In this document: piece by piece, positions 45,598 through 58,891 of the stretch
Position numbering within the stretch: the first letter of the stretch is position 1
Layout: every line of letters begins with the position of its first letter
NCBI GenBank assembly: GCA_029556545.1
Contig: JAKQEQ010000029.1
Span: 79,084-143,083, forward strand
Source of the DNA: Candidatus Hydrogenedentota bacterium
GTDB taxonomy: Bacteria; Hydrogenedentota; Hydrogenedentia; Hydrogenedentales; JAGMZX01
Length of the DNA: 64,000 nt
Reading direction: 5' to 3'
The notes under the pieces: generated by a model
The model's database searches: none
What the model saw: only the letters and a program-made list of their open reading frames with translations
What the model was told of the DNA's origin: nothing
Translations under genes and position numbers: made by a program

Positions 45598-47949
45598 TCA
45601 GTCTTCAAATCCGCAGGCGACGCCGTCCCCGGCGACGTCGAAGCGGTCCCGGGCGAGGCGGACGGTTGCCGCGCCCCAAGGCAGGGCGAGTCGCACCTCG
45701 CGGACATCGGCGGTTTCCGCGAGTGCGGCGGTCGCGTCGGCGTCGTTGATGACGAGCCAGGTGAGGAATTCCTGTTGCGCGGTCTCTTCACTTGTGGCGG
45801 CGGTGAGGTGCCACTCGTGGAGGGTGAAGCCGGCCCAGGGCGCGGGCGGGGTATCGAACCGGTCGGTCTGCGTGAGTGCGAGCCCTTGCGGGTGAAGGAA
45901 ACGCACGGCGACGCGCCCCGGGTCGCCGCGCCAGTCGACGGCGTTGTCGCCCAGCTCGAAGGGGCCGGGCGCGTGGAGCAGCCATTGGTAGGTGGACGGC
46001 TCGGGCGCTTCGAGGAAGTCGTGGATGAGCACGGCGTAGGGCTTGAAGAAGAGGATGCGGCGGGTCCAGCGGTCGAGGCGCTTATACGAGTTGCCGGCTT
46101 CGCCCGCGACCACGTCGAGGCGGTCGGAGGTGTGGAAGTGGGCGATCGCGCCGACGGCCAAGGGCGAATGCACGAGTTGTCCCTCGCCGTTGACGAGGAG
46201 GGCGTTGTCAGATTTCGTTTCCCACATCCACTCGCGGTGGTGGGGGCTGCCGTGGATGTCGCGGCGACCGGAGGCGATGAATACGGGCCGCCCGCCGAGG
46301 TGGAGCAGGAAGGCGTTGTTGGCGTTGTAGCCGTGGCTCACGCGGCCATAGGGGCTGCTCTTGAAGAGGACCTGAATGTTTTCGCGGCCATCGAGGAGGG
46401 TCGTGTTGAGGGCCGCGAGGCCGACGTCGCGGAACGCGCGAGACTGGGGCAGGTCCGCTGGGGCTTTGGCTGTGGCATGGGCATCCTGCCCATGATCTTC
46501 CGTCACGGGCGGGACGCCCGTGCCACGGGCGTCTGCGGCGTAGAGGAAGCCGAGGTAGCCGTCGGGGAAGGGGCTGCCGTGTTCGTCCGCGTACCACTGC
46601 CAGTAGGGGTTGCGTCCGGCGGCGGCGAGCAACGCCATGAGCCGGGCGGAGCGCGCGGAGTTTGTCGTCGAGCCCATGTCGGCAAAGCCGCCGGTGGCCG
46701 AACCGGGCGGGGTCACGTAGAGGGCGTAGTAGCCCGCCTCGCGGAAGTAGGGCTTCTGGAGCGGGTCGACGCCGTAGGCCGCGCGCGCGACGTGGACCCA
46801 GTAGAAGAAGCGTTCGAGATAGCTCGCCCAATAGCCCACGCCCTCATGCCAGCCGCCGTCCGCGCCGCCCCAGACGGGGTAAGTGGTGTACGAGATGGTC
46901 ATGGCATACTCGATCCAGTCGTCCGCCTCGGGGAACTCGCCCTGGAACGCCGTGGCCAGTTCGCCCAGGAAATGCCACGCGCGGTTCCGGTGGCTTTCGT
47001 AGGGAAACCAGAGGTGCTGCCGCAGGTGCTCGAAGGCCTGGCGGCCCCGGACACGCATCATGGCGCTGATACGCGCGCGCTCGCCGTCGTCGAGCGTGTC
47101 GTATATCCAACTGAACGCGCGCGGCGGTATTTTCAGGAGCGGCATCGCGGCTTCGTCATTGTAGCGGTATTGTGTTGAACCTTCCGGGTCCCAGTCGCAC
47201 AAGGCCAGGAGCAAGTCGCGCGCCGCGCGGGCGTAGCGTTCCTCGCCCGTCATCTGATACACGAAACCGAGCAGCGCCGCGCCGTCCGCCACGGCTATCG
47301 CGCGCAGCCGGTTGCCCCACCAGATTTTCCGCCATTCCGCGCCCTTGAACACCGTGCCCTTCGGATACAGCGGCGGCTCGGAGGTGTCCGGCGGGTTCTC
47401 GAGCAGCTTGTCCGCCTGCGCGCGGACCGCGGCAAACCGCTCCGCGAGCGGGCCCGCGGCGAGTTCACGCAGCCGCGGCGCATCCTCGGGGCGGAAATAC
47501 AGGCGCGAGTGCTGGTCCGGCAGGCGGCGCAGCAGTTCCTCGCGGTCCGGTTGCGGGAAAGGGACCGCGTCCGCCGGAAGGGCGAAGCGGCGCGCCTGGC
47601 TCCAGGCGGTCCGCGCGCCCGACTCGTCGATTGCGGCGTACCGCCAGAGATACTCGCCCGGCGGCAGGACCGTCGCCGGGCAATAGGCGCTCCAGCGGAT
47701 GCCCGCGCGCTCGAGGACCGGCGCGTCGAACGCGGCGTCCGACGCGACTTGCAGCGTGTACGTGCAGGGGAACGCCTGGGGCCGCCACGTGAACGCGGGC
47801 GGATTCGTCGTCGAGGCCGCGCCGTCGCCGGGGCGGTATCCCCACGTCCCCGGTTCCGCGGGCCGCTCATCGAGGTCGATGGCGACGGCAAGGCCGGCTA
47901 CGAGCAAGGCGAAAAGAAGACACACGGCGATACGACTGTTGCGAAACAT
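45598..47949 (-). CDS. Secreted heparinase II/III-like polysaccharide lyase
   Basis: A 783-residue protein with a signal peptide (core VCLLFALLVAGLAVA) for Sec export. An N-terminal beta-sandwich resembling DUF4962 (about 40-135; FTWRPQAFPCTYTLQVASD) is followed by a helical alpha/alpha toroid (about 170-470; YRYNDEAAMPLLK, SYTTYPVWGGADGGWHEGVGY) and a C-terminal heparinase II/III beta domain (NNAFLLHLGGRPVF, HHREWMWETKSDNALLVNGEGQ). The His/Tyr pairs typical of PL12/PL15-type lyases appear to be present. About residues 475-493 are coded by a mobile palindromic repeat (46471-46526). It probably cleaves uronic-acid-containing polysaccharides outside the cell, and fits the uronate-like genes at 14-16 kb. 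Confidence 0.85.
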   Translation of the reverse strand: MFRNSRIAVCLLFALLVAGLAVAIDLDERPAEPGTWGYRPGDGAASTTNPPAFTWRPQAFPCTYTLQVASDAAFDAPVLERAGIRWSAYCPATVLPPGEYLWRYAAIDESGARTAWSQARRFALPADAVPFPQPDREELLRRLPDQHSRLYFRPEDAPRLRELAAGPLAERFAAVRAQADKLLENPPDTSEPPLYPKGTVFKGAEWRKIWWGNRLRAIAVADGAALLGFVYQMTGEERYARAARDLLLALCDWDPEGSTQYRYNDEAAMPLLKIPPRAFSWIYDTLDDGERARISAMMRVRGRQAFEHLRQHLWFPYESHRNRAWHFLGELATAFQGEFPEADDWIEYAMTISYTTYPVWGGADGGWHEGVGYWASYLERFFYWVHVARAAYGVDPLQKPYFREAGYYALYVTPPGSATGGFADMGSTTNSARSARLMALLAAAGRNPYWQWYADEHGSPFPDGYLGFLYAADARGTGVPPVTEDHGQDAHATAKAPADLPQSRAFRDVGLAALNTTLLDGRENIQVLFKSSPYGRVSHGYNANNAFLLHLGGRPVFIASGRRDIHGSPHHREWMWETKSDNALLVNGEGQLVHSPLAVGAIAHFHTSDRLDVVAGEAGNSYKRLDRWTRRILFFKPYAVLIHDFLEAPEPSTYQWLLHAPGPFELGDNAVDWRGDPGRVAVRFLHPQGLALTQTDRFDTPPAPWAGFTLHEWHLTAATSEETAQQEFLTWLVINDADATAALAETADVREVRLALPWGAATVRLARDRFDVAGDGVACGFED
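46471..46526 (+). repeat. Interspersed double-palindrome repeat inside the heparinase-like gene (copy 2)
   Basis: Near-identical to the copy at 4873-4926, with hairpins GGGCATCCTGCCC and CACGGGCGGGACGCCCGTG. Inserted in frame between the toroid and C-terminal domain of the lyase, in the same plus-strand orientation as in icmF. Confidence 0.8.
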
Positions 47950-48076
47950 GACCCACTCCCGGTTGCATTGTGCCGCCCCAAGCGGGGCCTTCGGATGCTA
48001 CTACGATGGGACCGCCCGTCGCGAGCGCGTGTTTCACGCCGATCACCCGCGTCTGCCGCAAGAACGAGGGCGCGTG

Positions 48077-49330
48077 TCAGATGCGCGCCCAGGCGGCTTC
48101 GAGGAGCGCGAAGGCTTCGTCGAGTTCGGGCTCGGTGATGACGAGCGGGGGGCTGACGCGCAGGACTTTTTGCGCGAGGGGCCCGAGGAAGTGGACGCCG
48201 GCGGTGCCGTCGCCGCAGTAGGCTTCGAGGACGCAGCGGTTCGCGGTGTCGGCGTCGCTGATTTCGACGCCGTAGACGAGTCCCTCGCCGCGCACGGCGC
48301 GGACGAAGGGGAATCGGTCCATCAACCCGCGCAGGCGTTGCGCCATGATCGGGGCCATGGCGCGGCAGTGATCGACGATGCGTTCCTCCGCGAAGACGTC
48401 GAGCACGGCGCAGACGGCGGCGCAGGTGTCGGGATTCGCGCTGTAGGTGTCGGAGGCTTCGCCGTAATCGAGGGTGTCGATGAGGTCGGCGCGGCCCACG
48501 ACGGCGGCGGCGGGCACGCCGTTGGCGAGGCCCTTGCCGAGGACGACGAGGTCGGGTTCGACTTCGTAGCTTTGGAAGGCGTAGAGGTTGCCGGTGCGCC
48601 CGTGGCAGGACTGGACCTCGTCGAAGATGAAGGCGACGTCGCGCGCCTCGCACCAGTGTTGCACCAGTTTGTGGTACCACTTCGGCGGATGGTACGACCC
48701 TTTCGCGCCGAGATACGGCTCGGTGATGAACAAGGCGACCCGGTCGGGGAATTCGGCGTCGATGGCGGCCAGTTCCCGTTCGACGTCGGCGGGGGACAGC
48801 TCGTTGTCGAGGGGGAACGAGACTAAGCGGACGTTCGGGTTCGGGCTCTGCTCGCCGGTGACGTCGCCCGCGAGCCCTTTCTTGCCGTGGAAGCCGCCGC
48901 GCGTCGCCAGCATGATCGGGCGTTCGGGCCAGCGGTGCAGGGCGCACCACATGGCCTTCTGGATGCCCTCCGAGCCGCTTGCCGCCCAGAGCAGCTTTTG
49001 CGCCTTGGCGGTCGCGAAACTGGCAATCAGCCTGCGCGACGCCTCGACCAACGGCCGCGTGGTGAGGTTGTACGCATTGTGCGGCAGGCCCTTGCGGTAG
49101 GCCTCGAAGCGCGCCTCGAAACCGGGGTGTCCGTGTCCGAGATTGGCCACGAGCACGCCGGACGCGAAATCGATGAGGCGGCGGCCATCGATGGTCCACA
49201 GGCGGCAGCCGGAAGCGCGGTCGACGACGACTTGCGTGGGCGTGTAGGTGTTCTGGCCGCGCCCGAGGAGGGCGTCCAATTCCGCGCGCAGGCGGTTCCC
49301 TTCCGATTCGTTCGGATGCGCGATACTCAT
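48077..49330 (-). CDS. Class III PLP-dependent aminotransferase
   Basis: A 417-residue fold-type I enzyme. Seen: IDFASGVLVANLGHGHPGFEA, the PLP phosphate region ASGSEGIQKAMWCALHRWP, RGGFHGKKGLA, the cofactor-ring residues in FIFDEVQSCHGRTG, and the Schiff-base Lys in DLVVLGKGLANGVP. It transfers amino groups to keto acids, and class III members often act on omega-amino acids such as GABA or taurine. The ATG at 49330 (AAAGGA upstream) is preferred over an in-frame ATG at 49504. It lies 74 bases downstream of the Rrf2 gene on the same strand, so co-regulation is likely. Substrate uncertain. Confidence 0.9.
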   Translation of the reverse strand: MSIAHPNESEGNRLRAELDALLGRGQNTYTPTQVVVDRASGCRLWTIDGRRLIDFASGVLVANLGHGHPGFEARFEAYRKGLPHNAYNLTTRPLVEASRRLIASFATAKAQKLLWAASGSEGIQKAMWCALHRWPERPIMLATRGGFHGKKGLAGDVTGEQSPNPNVRLVSFPLDNELSPADVERELAAIDAEFPDRVALFITEPYLGAKGSYHPPKWYHKLVQHWCEARDVAFIFDEVQSCHGRTGNLYAFQSYEVEPDLVVLGKGLANGVPAAAVVGRADLIDTLDYGEASDTYSANPDTCAAVCAVLDVFAEERIVDHCRAMAPIMAQRLRGLMDRFPFVRAVRGEGLVYGVEISDADTANRCVLEAYCGDGTAGVHFLGPLAQKVLRVSPPLVITEPELDEAFALLEAAWARI

Positions 49331-49404
49331 GGCGGTCCTTTCATTGACGCGGTGGACACGGCTTCCCCCGTAAGATAGCGATTTCGCGGCGAAGACCACA
49401 AGGA

Positions 49405-49818
49405 TTAGATGAAGTACATCTCGGTGGCGCCCGCGGCGTCGGCGATCTCGCGCACGGTAATCGCCGCAAGCGATTCCTCGATGCCGCGCGCTACTTTGCG
49501 CCACGTAGGCCGCAACTCATCCGACTGGTCGTCGTCCACAGGCAACGGATCGAGTACGGGCCCGTCAATCGCTTGCACGATGTCCAGCAGGGAGATGTCT
49601 TCGGCGGGCCGGCTCAGCATGTAGCCGCCCTGGGCCCCGCGGACACTGCGCACAATGCCGGCGCGCTTGAGCTGCAGAAGGATATGCACCAGGTATTTCT
49701 CGGGAATGTGGCGCTTCTCGGCAATAGTCACCGAGGTGATGGTTTCCTGGGCTTCCTGATGCACCGCGAGTTCAATCACCGCCCGGCAGGCATATTCGCA
49801 ACGTGATGAGATATTCAT
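49405..49818 (-). CDS. Rrf2-family transcriptional regulator
   Basis: A 137-residue regulator with a winged helix-turn-helix (about 1-75: SRCEYACRAVIELAVHQEA... TIAEKRHIPEKYLVHILLQLKRAGIVRSVRGAQGGYMLSR), typical of Rrf2/IscR/RirA proteins. The C-terminal region lacks the three-Cys cluster of IscR and RirA; the only Cys residues are near the N-terminus, so iron-sulfur sensing is doubtful. It may control the aminotransferase gene downstream. No SD is apparent. Confidence 0.88.
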   Translation of the reverse strand: MNISSRCEYACRAVIELAVHQEAQETITSVTIAEKRHIPEKYLVHILLQLKRAGIVRSVRGAQGGYMLSRPAEDISLLDIVQAIDGPVLDPLPVDDDQSDELRPTWRKVARGIEESLAAITVREIADAAGATEMYFI

Positions 49819-49925
49819 GACGCATCCAATGACCCGTGTCACGATAATTATTAGGAAATGAGTGATGAATTGTCAACAACGGGGACAAGGCCGAATTCGG
49901 ACCGGAATGACGGCCCAAAAAGCGA

Positions 49926-50067
49926 GGAGCCATGACAGCGGAGGGAGAGGGGAGGAAGTGAGGGTGCCTGTCATGGCTCCATCGCGTTTCTGGGCAAGAG
50001 GGAATGAGGCGGAGCCGTGTCAGGGGAAGGGGAGGGGGGAGGAAGTGGGGACCTGCCACGGCTCCGC
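49926..50067. repeat. Two palindromic elements with purine-rich loops
   Basis: Element 1 has arms GGAGCCATGACAG (49926-49938) and CTGTCATGGCTCC (49968-49980), 13 bp perfect. Element 2 has 16-base arms at 50009-50024 and 50052-50067 with one mismatch, the same GGAGCC/GGCTCC core. Both loops hold a purine-rich GGGGAGGAAGTG-type segment. They lie in the 879-base gap 49819-50697, which has no convincing gene. Confidence 0.75.
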
Positions 50068-50422
50068 ATACATTGTTAAGGGCGTCGAATAAGTCCTCAA
50101 TTCGCCACCGCTTGCCGCATAAACGCCGCCGATCAGCCGGCCCGCTTCGCGAACCGGGACCGAACGCGAATCTTCAACTTTGTGTACCTTGCGCCGCCCG
50201 AGCGGCGCGACCACCGCAGCCTTGCCTCATCCGCTTCTATTATACCTTATCATGCAGACTCTTGGGGGCCTTCAGTGGCCTTCGTCCAAAGAAACAAGGA
50301 ACTCGGGGTTTTCATTCCATGATTTGACGGGCGCACAGGGCGAGGTTTTCATATCAAGAGCGCTAAACTTATATTTAGTATTTCGGCAGAGGGCCAATCG
50401 GGCGAGCGCGGGGATGGGAGGA

Positions 50423-50467
50423 GATCGGACGGATCGGACGGATCGGACGGATCGGACGGATCGGACG
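50423..50467. repeat. Perfect 9-bp tandem repeat, five copies
   Basis: GATCGGACG repeats five times without change. It is read by chance as a DRT-type repeat in one frame. The reverse complement CGTCCGATC is related to the GTCnGACnC units at 8247-8304. Confidence 0.9.
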
Positions 50468-50697
50468 GAGCCGAGTCGGGGAAGAGAGGGGGCACTGCCA
50501 AGGCTGGGCGACCAGAAGCGGGAAGCGGGGCGGAAACGCGACAGCCATTCGGTGCGATCTACGGGTCGCCGGGTTTCCTCGTAAGGCTGCGCCGGGAGAG
50601 AGGCGGTCTTGTTCGTCGCCTCTCTCCCATACTCGAAGCGGGTCGCACCTCCCGGAGATACTCCGGCTTATGTCTGCCGCCCCCCGGCAAAGACTCC

Positions 50698-50847
50698 CTA
50701 CATCCGAGCGAACAGGCTAATCAGCAAGACGCTGGCGGCCAGCACGATCATCACAAACAAGGCGACGGCTTCCAGCAGCGCGCGAGCCCGCCGCTCCGAC
50801 GGCTCGACCTCGATTTCCTCGGTTATGGCACCACGTTGTTCGGGCAT
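50698..50847 (-). CDS. 49-residue single-pass membrane protein
   Basis: ATG at 50847 to TAG at 50698. The first 25 residues are charged and acidic (MPEQRGAITEEIEVEPSE) and the rest is a membrane helix (VALFVMIVLAASVLLISLFAR). GAGAGG lies about 8-10 bases upstream. It sits just downstream of the receiver-domain gene. No family is recognised; it may be an adaptor that recruits or tethers the receiver. Confidence 0.5.
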   Translation of the reverse strand: MPEQRGAITEEIEVEPSERRARALLEAVALFVMIVLAASVLLISLFARM

Positions 50848-50898
50848 TCCCTGCAACCTCTCTTCCGTTTGTTTGGCGACCGGCGCGGCATCGCGTCG

Positions 50899-51294
50899 TT
50901 ACCCGACACTTTGCGCGGTCGCGTAACGCGCGCGCACGTGATCGCAGGCTTGCCGGACCTCCTCTTCGAGCTGGTGCAGGGGAACCGGCTTTACCAAGGC
51001 TCTGGTTGCGCCGCAGATAAGGGCTGAAAACCGCTCCTCCACACTGGTCAGCAAGGCGATAATGGCCCGGTCCCGTCCTTGTGCGCGCAGAAACAACACC
51101 GTCTCGTAGGACTGCATATCGTCCATGTCGAAGTCCACGATGACCGCGTCGAACCCGTTGCGCTCGCAACACGCCGCCGCCGCCGTGCTGTCCGGCGCGG
51201 CGGCGACGTGAAAGGCGCGGCGTTCAAACCACGCGCACGTCATGTGCCGCAGTAACGGGTCATCCGAGACTATCAATATCCGCAAGTCGCCCAT
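50899..51294 (-). CDS. Stand-alone response-regulator receiver domain
   Basis: A 131-residue CheY-like domain with no output domain. It has the acidic pair in IVSDDP, the phosphoacceptor Asp in VIVDFDMDD, the Thr/Ser in LLTS and the Lys in ALVKPVPL. I chose the ATG at 51294 (AGGTGA upstream), which opens strand 1. No kinase is next to it; the sigma54 activator gene upstream on the same strand is separated by 518 bases. It may be a phosphate shuttle or a target of the kinase at 28.8 kb. Confidence 0.82.
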   Translation of the reverse strand: MGDLRILIVSDDPLLRHMTCAWFERRAFHVAAAPDSTAAAACCERNGFDAVIVDFDMDDMQSYETVLFLRAQGRDRAIIALLTSVEERFSALICGATRALVKPVPLHQLEEEVRQACDHVRARYATAQSVG

Positions 51295-51724
51295 GCCGTC
51301 ACCTGTTCGGTCGACGCCGACCATAATTCACAGTCCCAGTCGCCAGTGCGACACGTACCGAATACCGCCTATGACAGTCTTGCGCGGCTCTTCCGCCCAG
51401 CCGTGCACCCGGTATCCCATCATGTGGACCAGCCACCACTTGCGTAATCGCGAAGCGGTCCACACCTGCCGCGCCTTCCTACAGCTTCCCATCTTCCTCT
51501 CTCCTCAGCGTGTACCATCCTTGCCGTCCAGACTCCCACCCGCCCGTGGTGCGTCTGTCCGGTGGCCGACGCGACTTACGCCGCCTTTATCGGCGCACGC
51601 AAAGAGGGGAAGCAATTACGATGCCAACATGGGCTCTCCGTCGAGAAATCTTCACAATATGTTGAACGGCAATTACTTGTGGCAACAGGACGTGGGGGAC
51701 GGGACGCGCCGCGTGACACCGTTC

Positions 51725-51786
51725 TCCAGAATCTGGACGCGAATCCGTCCAGATTCTGGATTCAGTGCGAAAAACGGGTTCGCACT
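51725..51786. terminator. Two hairpins after the FHA-sigma54 gene
   Basis: Hairpin 1 (51764-51786) has arms AGTGCGAA/TTCGCACT with a CCCGTTT loop on the coding strand and is a candidate terminator 27 bases after the stop. Hairpin 2 (51725-51760) has 15-bp perfect arms (TCCAGAATCTGGACG and its complement) with a 6-base loop and no T-run, so it may be a protein-binding site or an element end. The rest of 51295-51812 holds no gene. Confidence 0.55.
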
Positions 51787-51812
51787 CGTCGATCCGGGCG
51801 ACCGGGTCGGCG

Positions 51813-53642
51813 CTACTTGAGGTCGTACTCGGCGATCTTGGCGTACAGGGTGCTTCGGGCCAACCGCAACACCTTGGCCGCCTCCTTGATGTTGCCGCCG
51901 CATTGGGCCAGGACGGCGGCGATATGGCGTCTTTCCATTTCCGCCAGGCTCACCGCGGGCAATGGCGCGTGGACGTCCAGGGCCGTTTCAGGCAGTTGCT
52001 CGATGGAAATGTCTGGGTGAATCCATTCACTTGTCGCGAGCGCGACGGCACGCAAGACCCAATTGCGGAGTTCGCGAACGTTTCCTCGCCAGGGCCGATT
52101 CTGGAGATAAACGAGCGTTTCCGGCGCAAAACCGCTAAGCGGGCGCTTGGCCTGGTTCTTGGCCATGGAGAAGAAATGCTCGGCGAGCAGCGGGATGTCT
52201 GAAATCCGCTCGCTGAGGGGGGGGATGTGAATCTCGAACCCGTTTAAGCGGTGAAACAGATCGTTTCGGAACTGTCCCAGCGCGAGCGCGCGCCGCAGAT
52301 CCTTGTTCGTGGCGGCAATGATCCGCACGCGGACCCGTTCTTCCTCGTTGCCGCCGACCCGGCGGAACTTTCCCTCTTCGACGGCGCGCAGGATGCGGGC
52401 CTGGTTCTCGAGGCTGAGTTCTCCAATCTCATCCAGGAACAGCGTGCCGCCGTGGGCCTGCACGAGAAGGCCGTCGAAACGACGCTGGGCGCCCGTGAAC
52501 GCGCCGCGCTCGTAGCCGAAGAACTCGCTCTCGAAGAGGTCGCGCGGAATGGCGGCGCAATTGACGACCACGAAGGGTCCCGACCGCAGCGCGGACTCGG
52601 TATGCACGAGTCGAGCGACCAGTTCCTTTCCGGTGCCGGTCTCACCGGTGATCAGGACATTCAGGTTGGATGGGGCGGACTGAGCGATTCGCGTGCGGAC
52701 GTCGCGAATAAGCGTGCCGCGGCCGATTAGTTCGAGGGATTCGCCCGCGCGGGCGCGAAGCCGTTCGTTGTCGCGACGCAGTTGCTCCAGGCTCTCGACG
52801 GCGCACACGGCGGGGGCCAGCGACTGGCATAAGAGCACCAGCAGGCGGAGGTCTGCTTCGTCGTAAACGGCGCGCGGCGTTTCCGTGCGCAAGGCGACGA
52901 CACCGAGGTCTTGCTCCCCTACGGAAATGGGGGCCGCCATGGTGAACGTGCGCACCTTGCGGTTGCCGCGATAGGCCTTGCCCGGCGCCAGCATGCCGCG
53001 TCGCTCCTTGAGGCAGGTGAGCAGCAACGCGAGCGGCGGTGTTTCCCGTGATTCTTCCGGCACGGATACCAGCCCGCCGCGGCCATGTGCCAGCATGGTC
53101 CACAGCGTGATGGGATCAAAGCGTTCCGTCATACGATGTCGGAGCGTCTGGAACAGCCCGACGATGTCCGGACAAAGGCCCAGTTCCCGCGTGATGTCGA
53201 ACAGGAACGCCAGGTCCTGCACAGTGCCGGGCCGCGCCTGAATGCCATCGCGGGCCGAGTCAAGTTCCAATGAAAGAGGCGTGGACTCGGACCAGGAAAG
53301 CGTGTCGTCGCCGTGGTCGTCTTTCTCGGATGCGGTTTCGGCGGCAAGGCCTTCGCAGACCAGCAGGAATTGATGGGAACCGATCGAGAGTTCGTCGCCG
53401 GGGCGCACTGTGCCGCGCCGCATGGGCACGCCGTTCACCAGCGCCGGGTTCCGGCTGCCGAGGTCTTCAAGGTGAAGGCCCTCCGGAGTCGAGGAAAGGC
53501 GGCAGTGTTGACGCGATACGCTCGCCTCCGGCAAGGTCACGTCACAGTCCGCTCCCCGGCCGATAAGCAGCCCTCTCTCCGGGGCAATGTTCCAGCATCC
53601 CCCTCGGCATCGGCCCGCTGTACTGACAAGCCTGGCATCCAT
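51813..53642 (-). CDS. FHA-GAF sigma54-dependent transcriptional activator
   Basis: A 609-residue activator. An FHA domain (about 20-115: GLLIGRGADCDVTLPEASVSRQHCRL, then DLGSRNPALVNG) reads phosphothreonine. A GAF domain follows (about 150-310, LAFLFDITRELGLCPDIVGLFQTL). The AAA+ domain has Walker A GETGTGKE, canonical GAFTGA (ERGAFTGAQRRFDG) and Walker B GGTLFLDEIGE. The Fis-type helix-turn-helix ends the protein (GGNIKEAAKVLRLARSTLYAKI). The start at 53642 follows a GAGGA at some distance; earlier in-frame Met codons lie in or before the promoter at 53746-53754. FHA regulators of this layout usually depend on a Ser/Thr kinase, which is not present here. Confidence 0.87.
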   Translation of the reverse strand: MDARLVSTAGRCRGGCWNIAPERGLLIGRGADCDVTLPEASVSRQHCRLSSTPEGLHLEDLGSRNPALVNGVPMRRGTVRPGDELSIGSHQFLLVCEGLAAETASEKDDHGDDTLSWSESTPLSLELDSARDGIQARPGTVQDLAFLFDITRELGLCPDIVGLFQTLRHRMTERFDPITLWTMLAHGRGGLVSVPEESRETPPLALLLTCLKERRGMLAPGKAYRGNRKVRTFTMAAPISVGEQDLGVVALRTETPRAVYDEADLRLLVLLCQSLAPAVCAVESLEQLRRDNERLRARAGESLELIGRGTLIRDVRTRIAQSAPSNLNVLITGETGTGKELVARLVHTESALRSGPFVVVNCAAIPRDLFESEFFGYERGAFTGAQRRFDGLLVQAHGGTLFLDEIGELSLENQARILRAVEEGKFRRVGGNEEERVRVRIIAATNKDLRRALALGQFRNDLFHRLNGFEIHIPPLSERISDIPLLAEHFFSMAKNQAKRPLSGFAPETLVYLQNRPWRGNVRELRNWVLRAVALATSEWIHPDISIEQLPETALDVHAPLPAVSLAEMERRHIAAVLAQCGGNIKEAAKVLRLARSTLYAKIAEYDLK

Positions 53643-53745
53643 TCGCTGCGACGTGTCCTCTTCTGTGGTTCCGCGCACAAAAATATCGGTCGGGGAAACG
53701 AACTCAATCGAACCCCTGAGGCGCGGCCCCCATAACTGGAAACCC

Positions 53746-53754
53746 ATTATAGCA
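53746..53754 (-). promoter_or_regulatory. Extended -10 promoter of the FHA-sigma54 gene
   Basis: On the minus strand TGCTATAAT gives the TGn extension plus a perfect TATAAT; the -35 is poor. It puts the transcript start about 95 bases before the ATG at 53642. The rest of 53643-53979 shows no gene. Confidence 0.6.
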
Positions 53755-53979
53755 CAAGCGCCCGCAAAGCGCGTAGTCCGTGCAGAATCGTCTCGCCAAC
53801 TCCGCCAAAGAATAAGCCAACCACGCCCATCCAGGTCTGCTGTCCGAGAACGACGCAAGGAGCACGTTCCATGACGTCGCGGTAGCGAGCCGCCGGCGCG
53901 GCAAACAGGGAGCACACACCGCGGAACGGGCGCGATGATGCCCCGCCCGCTTCATTATGTGAGTCGTGCGTCAGTCAGC

Positions 53980-58503
<4,524 letters not shown>

Positions 58504-58647
58504 AATTCACGCCTTTCCTGTTGGGATTACGTACAGACACACCACGGGCGGGCATAATGGAATCAGTCTCGCCACTCCCCTCGCCCCCCGCTTCCACCGC
58601 CAGTCACTACCTATGCGCATACTTCGCGCCCCCGGTACTTCCCAGGC

Positions 58648-58676
58648 AGTATAGCCGAAGTCTACTCTCCCATCAA
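58648..58676 (-). promoter_or_regulatory. Putative promoter of the giant beta-helix gene
   Basis: TTGATG, 17 bp, TATACT on the minus strand, about 145 bases before the ATG. The remainder of the 388-base gap 58504-58891 shows no gene. Confidence 0.55.
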
Positions 58677-58891
58677 CACATGCGTTGCCCGGATCCCTGT
58701 CGTCAGATGCCCGGCACGACAAGTGAACGCAGGACCCCCTCCCGCCGCTCGCCCTCGCCAACGAGAAGCATTTCGGCTGACCCGCAACGAAACCCGCGCG
58801 CGGCCTGAAAACGGCGCTTACTTAAGGTCGTACTCTCGGTCGAGCACCACGAGGCAGGTCACCGGCTGCGTTTGTACTCGGTCAGTTCAAC

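Noticed and set aside
51560..51640. Possible c-di-GMP riboswitch (GCACGCAAAG)
   Set aside because: Only one fragment of the motif is present and it faces away from any gene.
58812..58880. Remnant of a Fis-type regulator C-terminus (ends REYDLK on the minus strand, like the real one at 51813)
   Set aside because: The match is about 10 residues with an in-frame stop just upstream, so chance or a tiny relic cannot be told apart.
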